A stretch of 64,000 nucleotides of DNA, from positions 372,001 to 436,000 of the forward strand of contig JAQBQB010000030.1 of assembly GCA_028287235.1 (NCBI GenBank), read 5' to 3'. The translations under genes were made by a program, and so were the position numbers. How positions within the stretch are numbered: the stretch's first letter is position 1; the number at the start of each line of letters is the position of its first letter. Shown here in pieces: positions 8,604 through 16,626 of the stretch. Source of the stretch: Gemmatimonadota bacterium. GTDB lineage: Bacteria; Gemmatimonadota; Gemmatimonadetes; Gemmatimonadales; Gemmatimonadaceae. The notes beneath the pieces are model-generated. The model made no database searches and was not told where the DNA came from. It was given only the letters and a program-made list of their open reading frames with translations.

Positions 8604-10340
8604 TCATGATGGCGACCAGACCGTGACTGGCCGGCCTCCGACGACGAAGCAGACAGAGCTCGGCTCGCCGTCGGAGATGAGCGTTCCGTCGACGATGATT
8701 TTCGGTCCGGGCACGGTGCACCGCGCTGCGCCTGGCAACTGTCGCAGCACGTCCCACGTCACGGCGGGGCGCCGCAGGATCTCGATGTTCGAGAATACGA
8801 ATCGAGTCGCGTCGGGATAGCGCTCCTGCAGCTCTCCGGCGGACTGTCCGAACGCGACCGCCGGATAGCCGGGCCCCGCCGTGAAGTAGAAGTTTCTACC
8901 GCGAAGTTCCGCGTGGCCCGCCAGATGCGCCGAACCGTTCACGGTCGGAGTCCTGCCTTGCACCGCGAACACCATGAAGTCGATCGCCTGCCGAGCGGCA
9001 TCCGCCGTGTCGCGAATGGCGACGAGGATGTGCGCGGTATCCAGCGCCAACACCACCATCTCGCCGTCGATCGCGCAGCCGGAGCCCTGTACTGCCTCTT
9101 CGAAACCCGGGCCCGCCAGCCGACCGTCGTGCATGCATCGTCCAGGTCCGGCCGCGAGCATCGGCGTCGGGCGGGACGACGGTTCCACGATCGGCGTGCT
9201 GTCGCCCACTGTCGCCACGCGTTCGCTCGTTCGCGGCGCCACCGTCACCACGGGCTGCAACTGCCAGACGCGCGGCCGTTCCGAGAGCGGCGCACGCCCT
9301 GCGCGCGATACGGCAGGAGCTCGGCGCACCGGAGCCGAGACGGTCCATGCCGCCGTGGACAGCACCGTCGCGGCCAGCACCGCCGAAGCTCCCGCGACCG
9401 AGCGCAGCCGCGGCCGGTGTGTCATGTGGCGGATTCGGCGCTCGAGGTTCGACGCCCGCTCGACGAACGCGAGATGCGGTGCGGCGCTCGGCGTCGTACG
9501 CGCGCACACTTCCACGAGGAGCGTTCCGTAGCGCCGCACGTCGCCCGTGATGCCGAGCACGCGGCGATCGCAATCCGCCTCGAGCGCAAGTCGGAAGCGA
9601 GCGAAGACCGCCCAGAGCGCGAGGTTCCACGGCTGAAGGGCCAGGGCGAGCGCGGCGGCGTACACCATTGCCGGGTCGAACGCGGCGGCATGCTGGTGTT
9701 CGTGCGCCAGGATGATGCGTCGTTCGGACTGTGGCAGCGACAGCACCCACCGCGGAAGCACGATATGCGAGCGAATGACACCGAGCAGCGCTGGTCCCAC
9801 GTCGCTCGAGACGAGCACGTGATGGTCGTCGACCGTCTCCGGCGCGAGCTCGCGCTTCATGCGGTGCAACCCGGCGAGCGAGGCGAAGAGCCAGGCGAGC
9901 GAGAGGCCCGACGCGCCGAGCCAGAGCGCGACGAGCGCCGCGTTCCAGCGATCGAGGCGCGCCACATCGAGGCTGGCAAAGTCGAGGATCCTCGCGGCTT
10001 GGCGCAACCGCGCCGCGACAGCACGCGCTTCGATGAGCAAACTCTGAAGCCCGTTCGGTGGCGTTATGGCGGCGTTCGGCCCGATAGCCGCCGGACCATC
10101 GACGGTGCCGATCGTCGTCGTGAAGCGCGGGCTCTGCTCGATCGGCGTGAGCGCAACGCGCTTGGTCTCCGTGCCTCGCGCAAGTGCACGACCGGAGAGC
10201 GCGAGCGCCGCGATCATGGCCGCCGCCCAGACGAAGCGCGCCGGCACGCCGAGGCTGCGCACGACGTAGTCCGCGGCGTACGCACCGGCGAAGAGCAGCA
10301 GCGTGACGGCGGTCGTGTAGATCATCCATGCGGCGATCAT
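8604..10340 (-). CDS. BlaR1-like membrane metallopeptidase (M56)
   Basis: A 578-residue sensor-protease. The N-terminus has several transmembrane helices (MIAAWMIYTTAVTLLLFAG and later LWLGASGLSLAWLFASLAGL), then the zinc motif HEHQH at residues 213-217 and a downstream Glu in LEADCDRR as third ligand. In the BlaR1/MecR1 family this domain cleaves the partner repressor after a signal is sensed. The C-terminal periplasmic part (about 350-578) is not a beta-lactam-binding domain that I recognise, so the signal is unknown. ATG at 10340 overlaps the blaI stop by 4 nt; the longer open frame upstream is blaI read in another frame. Confidence 0.85.
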   Translation of the reverse strand: MIAAWMIYTTAVTLLLFAGAYAADYVVRSLGVPARFVWAAAMIAALALSGRALARGTETKRVALTPIEQSPRFTTTIGTVDGPAAIGPNAAITPPNGLQSLLIEARAVAARLRQAARILDFASLDVARLDRWNAALVALWLGASGLSLAWLFASLAGLHRMKRELAPETVDDHHVLVSSDVGPALLGVIRSHIVLPRWVLSLPQSERRIILAHEHQHAAAFDPAMVYAAALALALQPWNLALWAVFARFRLALEADCDRRVLGITGDVRRYGTLLVEVCARTTPSAAPHLAFVERASNLERRIRHMTHRPRLRSVAGASAVLAATVLSTAAWTVSAPVRRAPAVSRAGRAPLSERPRVWQLQPVVTVAPRTSERVATVGDSTPIVEPSSRPTPMLAAGPGRCMHDGRLAGPGFEEAVQGSGCAIDGEMVVLALDTAHILVAIRDTADAARQAIDFMVFAVQGRTPTVNGSAHLAGHAELRGRNFYFTAGPGYPAVAFGQSAGELQERYPDATRFVFSNIEILRRPAVTWDVLRQLPGAARCTVPGPKIIVDGTLISDGEPSSVCFVVGGRPVTVWSPS

Positions 10341-10741
10341 GGGTCGCGTCTCCGGTTGGAGGAACGGCGAGGCGGATCGGACTGGAGCTGTTCGTCGAGC
10401 ACAGAGCGAATTCGTTCGAGCTCCGCTTTGGTCAGCCGGCGGTCGCGCACGAAATGGCTGACGAGCGCCTCCGCCGAGCCGCCGAACATCGTGTCGACCA
10501 GGCGGCTGAAGGCGCTGCGTCCCGCTTCTTCGCGCCCCACGAGCGGGCGGTAGCGAAAGGCGCGGCCCTCCTCGACGTGGTCGACGTGCCCCTTGTTCTC
10601 GAGGATGGTGAGCATCGTCGCCACGGTGTTGTGGGTGAGCGGGTCGCTCAGCTGCACCCGCACTTCGGCGACGGTAGAGGGGCCGTGCTCCCACAGCACG
10701 GCCATGACGTCGATCTCTCGTTCCGTAAACACGACCGGCAT
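10337..10741 (-). CDS. BlaI/MecI/CopY-family repressor
   Basis: A 134-residue winged-helix repressor. The motifs ILENKGHVDHVEEGRAFRY (wing) and TVAEVRVQLSDPLTHNTVAT (recognition region) are those of BlaI/Penicillinase repressors, and the C-terminal helices serve dimerisation. It is first in the operon with the BlaR1-like protease and probably the TonB receptor. The start has a clear ribosome site (TAGGAG, about 6 nt upstream) which lies inside a 26-bp palindrome, so self-repression is likely. Release would follow cleavage by the BlaR1-like partner. Confidence 0.92.
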   Translation of the reverse strand: MPVVFTEREIDVMAVLWEHGPSTVAEVRVQLSDPLTHNTVATMLTILENKGHVDHVEEGRAFRYRPLVGREEAGRSAFSRLVDTMFGGSAEALVSHFVRDRRLTKAELERIRSVLDEQLQSDPPRRSSNRRRDP

Positions 10742-10743
10742 CG

Positions 10744-10811
10744 CTATCTCCTAAAGCTTTCGGAGATAGTGATGCCGGGGGAAGATTTTGTCAACTAAAA
10801 CTTTCGGAGAT
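10744..10811. promoter_or_regulatory. Twin operator-like sites for the BlaI-type repressor
   Basis: The palindrome CTATCTCC-N10-GGAGATAG (10744-10769, inner AAAGCTTT) begins 2 nt upstream of the blaI start codon and covers its ribosome site. A second, partial copy, CTAAAACTTTCGGAGAT, lies at 10795-10811, about 51 nt away. The two share AAA(G/A)CTTTCGGAGAT. The arrangement fits cooperative repressor binding over the promoter and start region. The core differs from the TACA/TGTA core of staphylococcal bla operators. Confidence 0.65.
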
Positions 10812-10870
10812 CAAAAAACGTCGTCGTTGTGATCGCAGCGAAGGCGGGTGGGGATCCCGTTGCGGGGAAA

Positions 10871-10940
10871 GCGATCCTTCGCTGCGCTCAGGATGACAAT
10901 CATCGGCTCAGGATGACAATCATCGGCTCAGGATGGCAAA
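10871..10940. repeat. REP-like element copy 2 with 20-bp tandem amplification
   Basis: CGCTGCGCTCAGGATGACAAT at 10880-10900 matches the copies at 4893 and 38171. It is followed by two more 20-nt units, catcggctcaggatgacaat (10901-10920) and a variant (10921-10940), so the right half has been copied in tandem, ending at the PrcB-like stop codon. This looks like replication slippage at an interspersed repeat. Confidence 0.65.
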
Positions 10941-10941
10941 G

Positions 10942-11508
10942 CTACCGCTCCTCACACACGTTCGTTTCCTGCCGCTCCAGGAACGTCACTGGCCGCACGG
11001 TGCGCGGCACGCGGATCACGTCCACAGGCGACACGACTTCGTTCAGGCAGCCGCAGCGCGATCCGTGATGACGCTCGCGAACCACGGCGTAGATGCGTTT
11101 GTCACGGTCGCGGAACACCGTGTCGACGTTGATCTGGTAACCCATGCACGGCGCCTGGCCCATGCCGACGACGAGCAGCATCTCACGGGAAAAGTCGACC
11201 GGCGGCAGCGGGGCAACCGAGCTGTTGCCGACGACGCGCTTCCAGATCGCGGCCCAGTCCGCCGTGTCGAGGATCGCCAGCCGAACGGACGTCGGCAGCG
11301 AGCTCTTGGCGTTCCGGTAGAGATGGTCGACGGCGTCGTACGGCTCCATCTGGATGTCCCGAGCGTGCGCCTGGGTGGCCACTTCCTTTATGGGAGCGGC
11401 GTTGCCCTGCGCGTCGGGAACGTGCGACGGGTGTCCTGCCGCATGACAGCCATAGCTGACGAGGGCGGCCGCCCCGAGAATCGCAGCGACAACGATCGAT
11501 TTCCGCAT
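10942..11508 (-). CDS. Exported PrcB-like domain protein
   Basis: A 188-residue protein with an N-terminal signal sequence (MRKSIVVAAILGAAALVSYGC) whose Cys may be lipidated, although Tyr at -2 is atypical. The C-terminal half, from FSREMLLVVGMGQAPCMGYQ to VVSPVDVIRVPR, resembles the PrcB C-terminal domain of the Treponema protease complex: an F-x-x-x-M strand, Gly-Tyr turn and a closing beta strand. Function in this lineage is unknown. ATG 11508 was chosen over an upstream start because GGGAG lies 7 nt before it and the signal peptide begins there. Confidence 0.6.
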   Translation of the reverse strand: MRKSIVVAAILGAAALVSYGCHAAGHPSHVPDAQGNAAPIKEVATQAHARDIQMEPYDAVDHLYRNAKSSLPTSVRLAILDTADWAAIWKRVVGNSSVAPLPPVDFSREMLLVVGMGQAPCMGYQINVDTVFRDRDKRIYAVVRERHHGSRCGCLNEVVSPVDVIRVPRTVRPVTFLERQETNVCEER

Positions 11509-11700
11509 AATGCTCCCACCGTACGAGTGTTCCAGAGCCCTGAAAGAGCCGGGCGAGACTTCCCGGAACTGAGTATCGGTCAGCGAACCCGCTGACTTTA
11601 GCGTTGTTAATAAATGGACAGGTAAGTCGCCGTCCCGTAGCTTGAATCGCTCGTCCCCTCCCACCTCGTAGCACCGTCTTACCCCGACGGGGAGTTACCC

Positions 11701-14700
11701 ATGCGTTCCGCACTGACCCGGGCATCCCGCTTCGCCCTCGCTCCCGCCGCGCTGCTCGTCGCCTTAGCCTCGACCTCGGGCGCGCAGCAGGCCGGCACCT
11801 CTCACGGACCCTCCAAGCAGATGTCCCCCGCCGATCTCAAGGCGTGGAAGAACATCCGCCAATCGGTCCTCTCGAACGACGGCAAGTGGCTTGCGTACGT
11901 CCTTGCTCCGAATGAAGGCGACGCCACCGTCATCATCCGCTCCACGGGCGCCGACGGGAAGGAGATGAAGTTCCCGATCGGCGAAGCCGGTGGCGCGGGC
12001 GGCGGTCGCGGGGGATTGCCCGGCGGGCCGGGCACCAGCTCGCTGTCGATCAGCGGCGACTCGCGTTGGGTGGCGTTCACCGTCTATCCGGCGGCAGCGC
12101 CGGCGGGTGGCGCGCGCGGCGGACGCGGCGCAGGGCGCGGCGGCGCGGCACCAGCACCGGCAACTGGAGCGGCTCCGGCCGCGCCGGCCCAGAACAAGAT
12201 GGCGCTCGTCACTCTCGCCACCGGTGAGAAGAAAGAATTCGACAAGGTTCGGAGCTTCGCCTTCAACGGCGACAAGCCCACGTTCGTCGCCATGCAGGGC
12301 TACCCTGCTCAGGGCGCAGCAGTCGGGGCGCAGGGCGCAGGGGGAACGGATCTCGTACTATACAACCTCTCTAATGCTGACGCTGTCAACGTCGGTAACG
12401 TCGCCGAGTTCAGCTTCGACGATTCCGGCGAGTGGCTCGCGTACACGATCGACGCGCGCGACCAGATCGGAAACGGCGTGCAGGTTCGCAACATGCGCAC
12501 GGACGTCGTGCGGGCGGTCGATTCGGATCACGCGCTCTATCGCCACCTCGCGTGGGCGGACAGCGCGCTGGCCGTCACCGTGCTGCGCGGCAAGGCCGAC
12601 ACGCTGACGCGCGACACGCTGTTCGCGGTCGTCGCATTCAACAACATCACGTCGCCCTCGCCGAAGAAGATCGTCTTCGATCCGGCGCAGCACTCGGAGT
12701 TCCCGGCCTCCATGAAGGTCGCCGGCGAGCGTGCGCCGCGGTTGTCGGACGACCTGAGCACGCTGTTCTTCGGCATCAAGGAAAAGAAGACCGCGCCGAA
12801 CGGACGCGTGATGGCCGACGCCGCGGGTCGCGGTGCCTCGGTCATTCAGGCGGGTGCGCCGGGTGCCGGCGGCACGATCAACCAGCCGCGCGTCACCGAA
12901 TCGCCCGACGACAATCCGTCGCTCGTGCTCTGGCACGGCAAGGATCCGCGGCTCCAGTCGCAGCAGATCGTGCAGGAAGCGGCGGACCGCGCCTACAACT
13001 ATCTCGCCGAGTATCGCATCGTCGACGACAAGTTCGTGCGTCTCTCGGATGACGCGCTGCGCCAGGTGAACGTGGTCGGCCACGACCGGTTCGCCTACGG
13101 TGTCGACAGCCGCGAGTACGACGTGAACGCGAGCTACAGCGGCCGCCGGTACGAGGATGTGTACGGGGTCGATCTCAAGACGGGCGAGCGCAAGCTGCTC
13201 CTCAAGAAGCACATCCCGTCGGCGCAGGTCCCGTCGCCCGACGGCCGCAGCATTCTCTACTGGGGCGACAACGCGCAGTGGTGGGTCGCCGACGTGGCGA
13301 CGGGCGAGAAGCACGACGTCACGAAGGGTGTGCCGACCGTGTTCGCCGACACCTCGGACGATCACAACAACCTCGTCGCGCCGCCGCGCGGTGCATTGGG
13401 CTGGTCGAAGGACGGCAGCTCGGTGCTCCTCTCCGACGCCTTCGACGTGTGGAAGGTGCCCGTAAAGGGTGGCACCGCCGTGAACCTCACGGTTGACGGC
13501 AAGAAGAATCAGATCCGCTACCAGCGCCTCTATTCGTTCGACGACAACGGCGCGGCAGTCGCCGGCGGCCGGGGTGGTCGCGGCGGACGCGGCGGCCAGG
13601 CGGCGAACGGTATCGATCTCGCCAAGCCGATGTACTTCGGCACCTACGGCGAATGGACGAAGAAGGAAGGGTTGGCCAAGGTCGATCCGTCGAAGCCGGG
13701 GGCGCAGAGCCTCGTGTTCGAGAACGCGAAGCTGTCGTTCGAGAAGGCGAAGGACGCCGACGTCTTCATCTTCACCAAGCAGACGGCCGCGGAGTTCCCG
13801 AACTACTACGTGGCGACGAGCGACTTCAAGCCGGCCCGCCAGCTCACCGACGCCAATCCGCAGCAGAAGGACTTCGCCTGGACGAGCGGCGTGAAGCTGA
13901 TCAACTACACGAGCGCCAAGGGCGACAAGCTCCAGGGCGCGCTCTACCTGCCCGCGAACTACGAGCCGAGCAAGAAGTACCCGATGCTCGTCACGATCTA
14001 CGAGAAGCGCTCCAACCTCGCGAACAGCTACGTGACGCCGAGCGAGACGAGCACGCCGAACCGCAGCATCTACACGAGCCGCGGCTACATGGTGTTCGAT
14101 CCGGACATCGTCTACCGCGTCAACGATCCGGGCATGTCGGCGGTGTGGTGCGTGATTCCGGCCGTGAAGGCGGCGATCGCGACGGGAATGATCGACTCGG
14201 CGAACGTGGGCCTGTGGGGCCACTCGTGGGGCGGCTACCAGACGGCGTTCCTCGTCACGCAGACGAACATCTTCAAGTCGGCGATCGCCGGCGCGCCGCT
14301 CACCGACATGGTGAGCATGTACGGCTCCATCTACTGGAACACCGGCGGCGCCGACCAGGCGATCTTCGAGTCGAGCCAGGGGCGCTTCAAGGGCAACTAC
14401 ATCGACAACTACGACTCGTACATCCGCAACTCGCCGAACTTCCACGCGAAGAACGTGAAGACGCCGCTCATCATTCTGGCGAACGACAAGGATGGCGCGG
14501 TGGACTTCAACCAGGGCATCACCTATTTCAACACGCTCCGGCAGATGAACAAGGATGTCATCCTGCTCGAGTACGTCGGCGAGAACCACGGCCTCGCGCG
14601 TCCGATCAACATGAAGGACTACGCGATGCGCCAGAAGGATTGGTTCGACCACTACCTCAAGGGTGCGCCGGCGCCGGAGTGGATGACGAACGGCATTCCG

Positions 14701-14769
14701 CGCATCAAGATGGACGAGTACTGGCAGCAGCTGAAGGCGCAGCAGTCGGGCGGCGCCGCGGTTCCCTGA
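11701..14769 (+). CDS. Exported S9-family serine peptidase (prolyl oligopeptidase type)
   Basis: A 1022-residue exported enzyme with a signal peptide ending near STSGAQQ. A long beta-propeller region is followed by an alpha/beta-hydrolase domain from about residue 730. The catalytic triad is visible: Ser842 in GHSWGGYQ, Asp931 in NDKDGAV and His963 in ENHG. It probably trims proline-containing or other oligopeptides in the periplasm. Two Gly/Arg/Ala-rich low-complexity inserts interrupt the propeller (nt 12103-12190 and 13562-13605), like those in other exported proteins of this window. A GGGGAG ribosome site precedes the ATG. Confidence 0.9.
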   Translation: MRSALTRASRFALAPAALLVALASTSGAQQAGTSHGPSKQMSPADLKAWKNIRQSVLSNDGKWLAYVLAPNEGDATVIIRSTGADGKEMKFPIGEAGGAGGGRGGLPGGPGTSSLSISGDSRWVAFTVYPAAAPAGGARGGRGAGRGGAAPAPATGAAPAAPAQNKMALVTLATGEKKEFDKVRSFAFNGDKPTFVAMQGYPAQGAAVGAQGAGGTDLVLYNLSNADAVNVGNVAEFSFDDSGEWLAYTIDARDQIGNGVQVRNMRTDVVRAVDSDHALYRHLAWADSALAVTVLRGKADTLTRDTLFAVVAFNNITSPSPKKIVFDPAQHSEFPASMKVAGERAPRLSDDLSTLFFGIKEKKTAPNGRVMADAAGRGASVIQAGAPGAGGTINQPRVTESPDDNPSLVLWHGKDPRLQSQQIVQEAADRAYNYLAEYRIVDDKFVRLSDDALRQVNVVGHDRFAYGVDSREYDVNASYSGRRYEDVYGVDLKTGERKLLLKKHIPSAQVPSPDGRSILYWGDNAQWWVADVATGEKHDVTKGVPTVFADTSDDHNNLVAPPRGALGWSKDGSSVLLSDAFDVWKVPVKGGTAVNLTVDGKKNQIRYQRLYSFDDNGAAVAGGRGGRGGRGGQAANGIDLAKPMYFGTYGEWTKKEGLAKVDPSKPGAQSLVFENAKLSFEKAKDADVFIFTKQTAAEFPNYYVATSDFKPARQLTDANPQQKDFAWTSGVKLINYTSAKGDKLQGALYLPANYEPSKKYPMLVTIYEKRSNLANSYVTPSETSTPNRSIYTSRGYMVFDPDIVYRVNDPGMSAVWCVIPAVKAAIATGMIDSANVGLWGHSWGGYQTAFLVTQTNIFKSAIAGAPLTDMVSMYGSIYWNTGGADQAIFESSQGRFKGNYIDNYDSYIRNSPNFHAKNVKTPLIILANDKDGAVDFNQGITYFNTLRQMNKDVILLEYVGENHGLARPINMKDYAMRQKDWFDHYLKGAPAPEWMTNGIPRIKMDEYWQQLKAQQSGGAAVP

Positions 14770-14805
14770 TCGGGGGGGGCTGCCCGTAGCCGGTAGCTTT
14801 ACGGA

Positions 14806-15816
14806 ATGACTGTACCGAGAATCGACGCGACCGACGAGCCCAAAGATCTCGGGCTCGGCGCGGTCGTGGGCGGGGTGAACGAGAAGCGGCTGCTCAATCG
14901 CGACGGAACGTTCAATCAACGTCGCCGCGGCCTGCCGCTCCTCGGCTCACTCAGCCTCTATCACTTTCTGCTGACGATCTCCTGGTCGCGTTTCTTCGCG
15001 ATCGTCGTCGGCGGTTATCTCACGGCGAACACGCTATTCGCGCTCGCCTACCTCGCCTGCGGCACCGACTCCCTGATCGCGTCGCCGACCGCGAACATCT
15101 CGACGCCCTTCTGGCGCGCGTTCTTCTTCAGCGTGGAGACGCTGGCCACGATCGGCTACGGCAACGTGACGCCGAACGGCATGGCCGCGCACTTCGTGAT
15201 GACGGCGGAATCGCTCGTGGGGCTGCTGATCTTCGCGCTGGGCACGGGAATTCTCTTCTCGCGTTTCTCGCGCCCCACGGCGGCGATCCTGTTCAGCACG
15301 CGCGCGGTGGTCGCGCCGTATCGCGGCACCACCGCGTTCATGTTCCGCATCGCGAACGGCCGATCGAATCAGCTCGTGGAGCTCGAGGTCAAGCTGCAGT
15401 TCAGTCGCATCGAAGGCACGGTGCGCAAGTACGACCAGGTCTCGCTCGAGCGGTCGCGCGTCACGTTCTTTCCGCTGAGCTGGACGGTCGTGCATCCGAT
15501 CGACGAGAAGAGTCCGTTGTTCGGAATGTCGGACGCGGAGCTCGTGACCAAGGATGCGGAATTCCTCATCCTGCTCTCGGGCACCGACGAGACCTTTTCC
15601 CAGACGGTGCACGCGCGCTCGTCGTACAAGCCGAGCGAGATCCAGTACGGGCACAAGTTCGTCAACATCTACAACCCGGTCGGCGACGACGGGATGGTGA
15701 GCATCGACGTGCGGAAGTTGAGCGACACGGAGCCGGCGGAGGACGACGGGTTCGCGCATACGTCGACGTGGCATCACACCGGGCACTACGCCGGGTATTC
15801 GCCGCCCAGAAAATAG
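14806..15816 (+). CDS. Inward-rectifier-type potassium channel (KirBac family)
   Basis: A 336-residue protein with a first helix (FFAIVVGGYLTANTLFALAYL), a pore helix and the K+ selectivity filter TIGYG at residues 115-119, a second helix (SLVGLLIFALGTGILFSRF) and a C-terminal immunoglobulin-like cytoplasmic domain from about residue 155, as in KirBac channels. It conducts K+ across the inner membrane, gated by the cytoplasmic domain. The gene follows the S9 peptidase by 36 nt and may share its transcript. Key filter and domain order are intact. Confidence 0.92.
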   Translation: MTVPRIDATDEPKDLGLGAVVGGVNEKRLLNRDGTFNQRRRGLPLLGSLSLYHFLLTISWSRFFAIVVGGYLTANTLFALAYLACGTDSLIASPTANISTPFWRAFFFSVETLATIGYGNVTPNGMAAHFVMTAESLVGLLIFALGTGILFSRFSRPTAAILFSTRAVVAPYRGTTAFMFRIANGRSNQLVELEVKLQFSRIEGTVRKYDQVSLERSRVTFFPLSWTVVHPIDEKSPLFGMSDAELVTKDAEFLILLSGTDETFSQTVHARSSYKPSEIQYGHKFVNIYNPVGDDGMVSIDVRKLSDTEPAEDDGFAHTSTWHHTGHYAGYSPPRK

Positions 15817-15897
15817 GGTGCGGGTCTAGGGCAGGTGTGCGGCGCGCCGCTTCGATCCCCAAACCCAACCGCGATACTCTAGACCCTAGACCCTGGT
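15817..15897. repeat. Heptamer-periodic inverted repeat element b
   Basis: GGGTCTAGGG at 15822-15831 is perfectly inverted as CCCTAGACCC at 15884-15893, where the heptamer CTAGACC is repeated in tandem. The middle contains GTGTGCGGCGCGCCGCTTCG, close to the core of the element at 29835. The right arm provides the stop codon of the leftward gene at 15886, so that gene's 3' end lies inside the repeat. Convergent genes on both sides suggest a terminator role, but there is no U-tract. Confidence 0.65.
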
Positions 15898-16236
15898 CTC
15901 GTCGGGCTCGGCTTCGGGCCGCACCTTCGGTCCTTTTTCGAGGACCTCCTTACAACACGCCGCCAGGACCGCCTCGAGTGCCTCGATACCGTCGTCGGTC
16001 GCCTCGAGGAAGAGGTCTTTGACCACCGACTCAGCGCGCTCCAGCTGATTCATCAGCATTTTCGCGTGGACGCGCGAGGGCATCACCCCGCACACCTTGG
16101 CGGTGGCGCGATTGCCGATCGGTTTGCGCAGCACGACTACGGCGCCGCGCTTCCCCGGCTGGGTGAAATAATCAGTTTTTGACGCGGTCACCCGTTTCTT
16201 GGAGACCGGCCTTCCTTTTCGTCCCTGTCGTGCCAT
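15886..16236 (-). CDS. Small conserved protein of unknown function
   Basis: A 116-residue soluble protein. The N-terminus is very basic (MARQGRKGRPVSKKRV), the middle is a beta-rich VVVLRKPIGNRATAKVCGV stretch, and the rest is predicted helical with acidic residues and CC near the end. I do not recognise a family. ATG 16236 is preferred because GCGGAG sits 5 nt before it; an ATG-less extension to 16266 lacks a site. Its stop lies within the heptamer element, which may have replaced the original 3' end. Confidence 0.55.
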   Translation of the reverse strand: MARQGRKGRPVSKKRVTASKTDYFTQPGKRGAVVVLRKPIGNRATAKVCGVMPSRVHAKMLMNQLERAESVVKDLFLEATDDGIEALEAVLAACCKEVLEKGPKVRPEAEPDETRV

Positions 16237-16383
16237 GTCGCTCCGCTCTCGTCGCGGTTGCCGCATAAGAATACACCGGGTGACCAGGGTGTGCGCCAGG
16301 CCACTTCATGGAAGTGCGATGCCGGTCACAGCGAACTAGCACGGATCGTGCTTTATTGCGCCGGCAGTCCCGTGGAGATTGCT

Positions 16384-16608
16384 GTGAAAAAACTACTGCT
16401 TGCCGCCGCCGCCGCGCTGCTCATGGCCGCGTGTTCCGATGCTCCGAGCGCCCCATCGGCGCCCAGGAATGTTACGCCGTCGAACCGTGCCAGCGCAGAC
16501 TTGACCTGCAAGAGCGGTTATCAGGTCGCCTACGACGAGAGCGGAAATCCGTACTGCGCGCCCACCGACGGCAGCCCAGCGGCGGCCCGGCCAACGACGC
16601 AGCCATAA
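16384..16608 (+). CDS. Small lipoprotein
   Basis: A 74-residue secreted protein with a classical lipoprotein signal: VKKLLLAAAAALLMAAC, lipobox LMAAC. The mature part is Ser/Pro/Ala-rich with a pair of later Cys residues (LTCKSGYQVAY, NPYCAP) that could form a disulfide. GTG 16384 was chosen because it begins the signal peptide and GTGGAG lies about 6 nt upstream. No domain is recognised. Confidence 0.65.
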   Translation: MKKLLLAAAAALLMAACSDAPSAPSAPRNVTPSNRASADLTCKSGYQVAYDESGNPYCAPTDGSPAAARPTTQP

Positions 16609-16626
16609 GGCATCTGTCGGTGATTC

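Noticed and set aside
12358-14919. 853-codon frame antisense to the S9 peptidase
   Set aside because: His/Arg/Val-rich composition of a shadow frame; no domain; the sense protein has a full catalytic triad.
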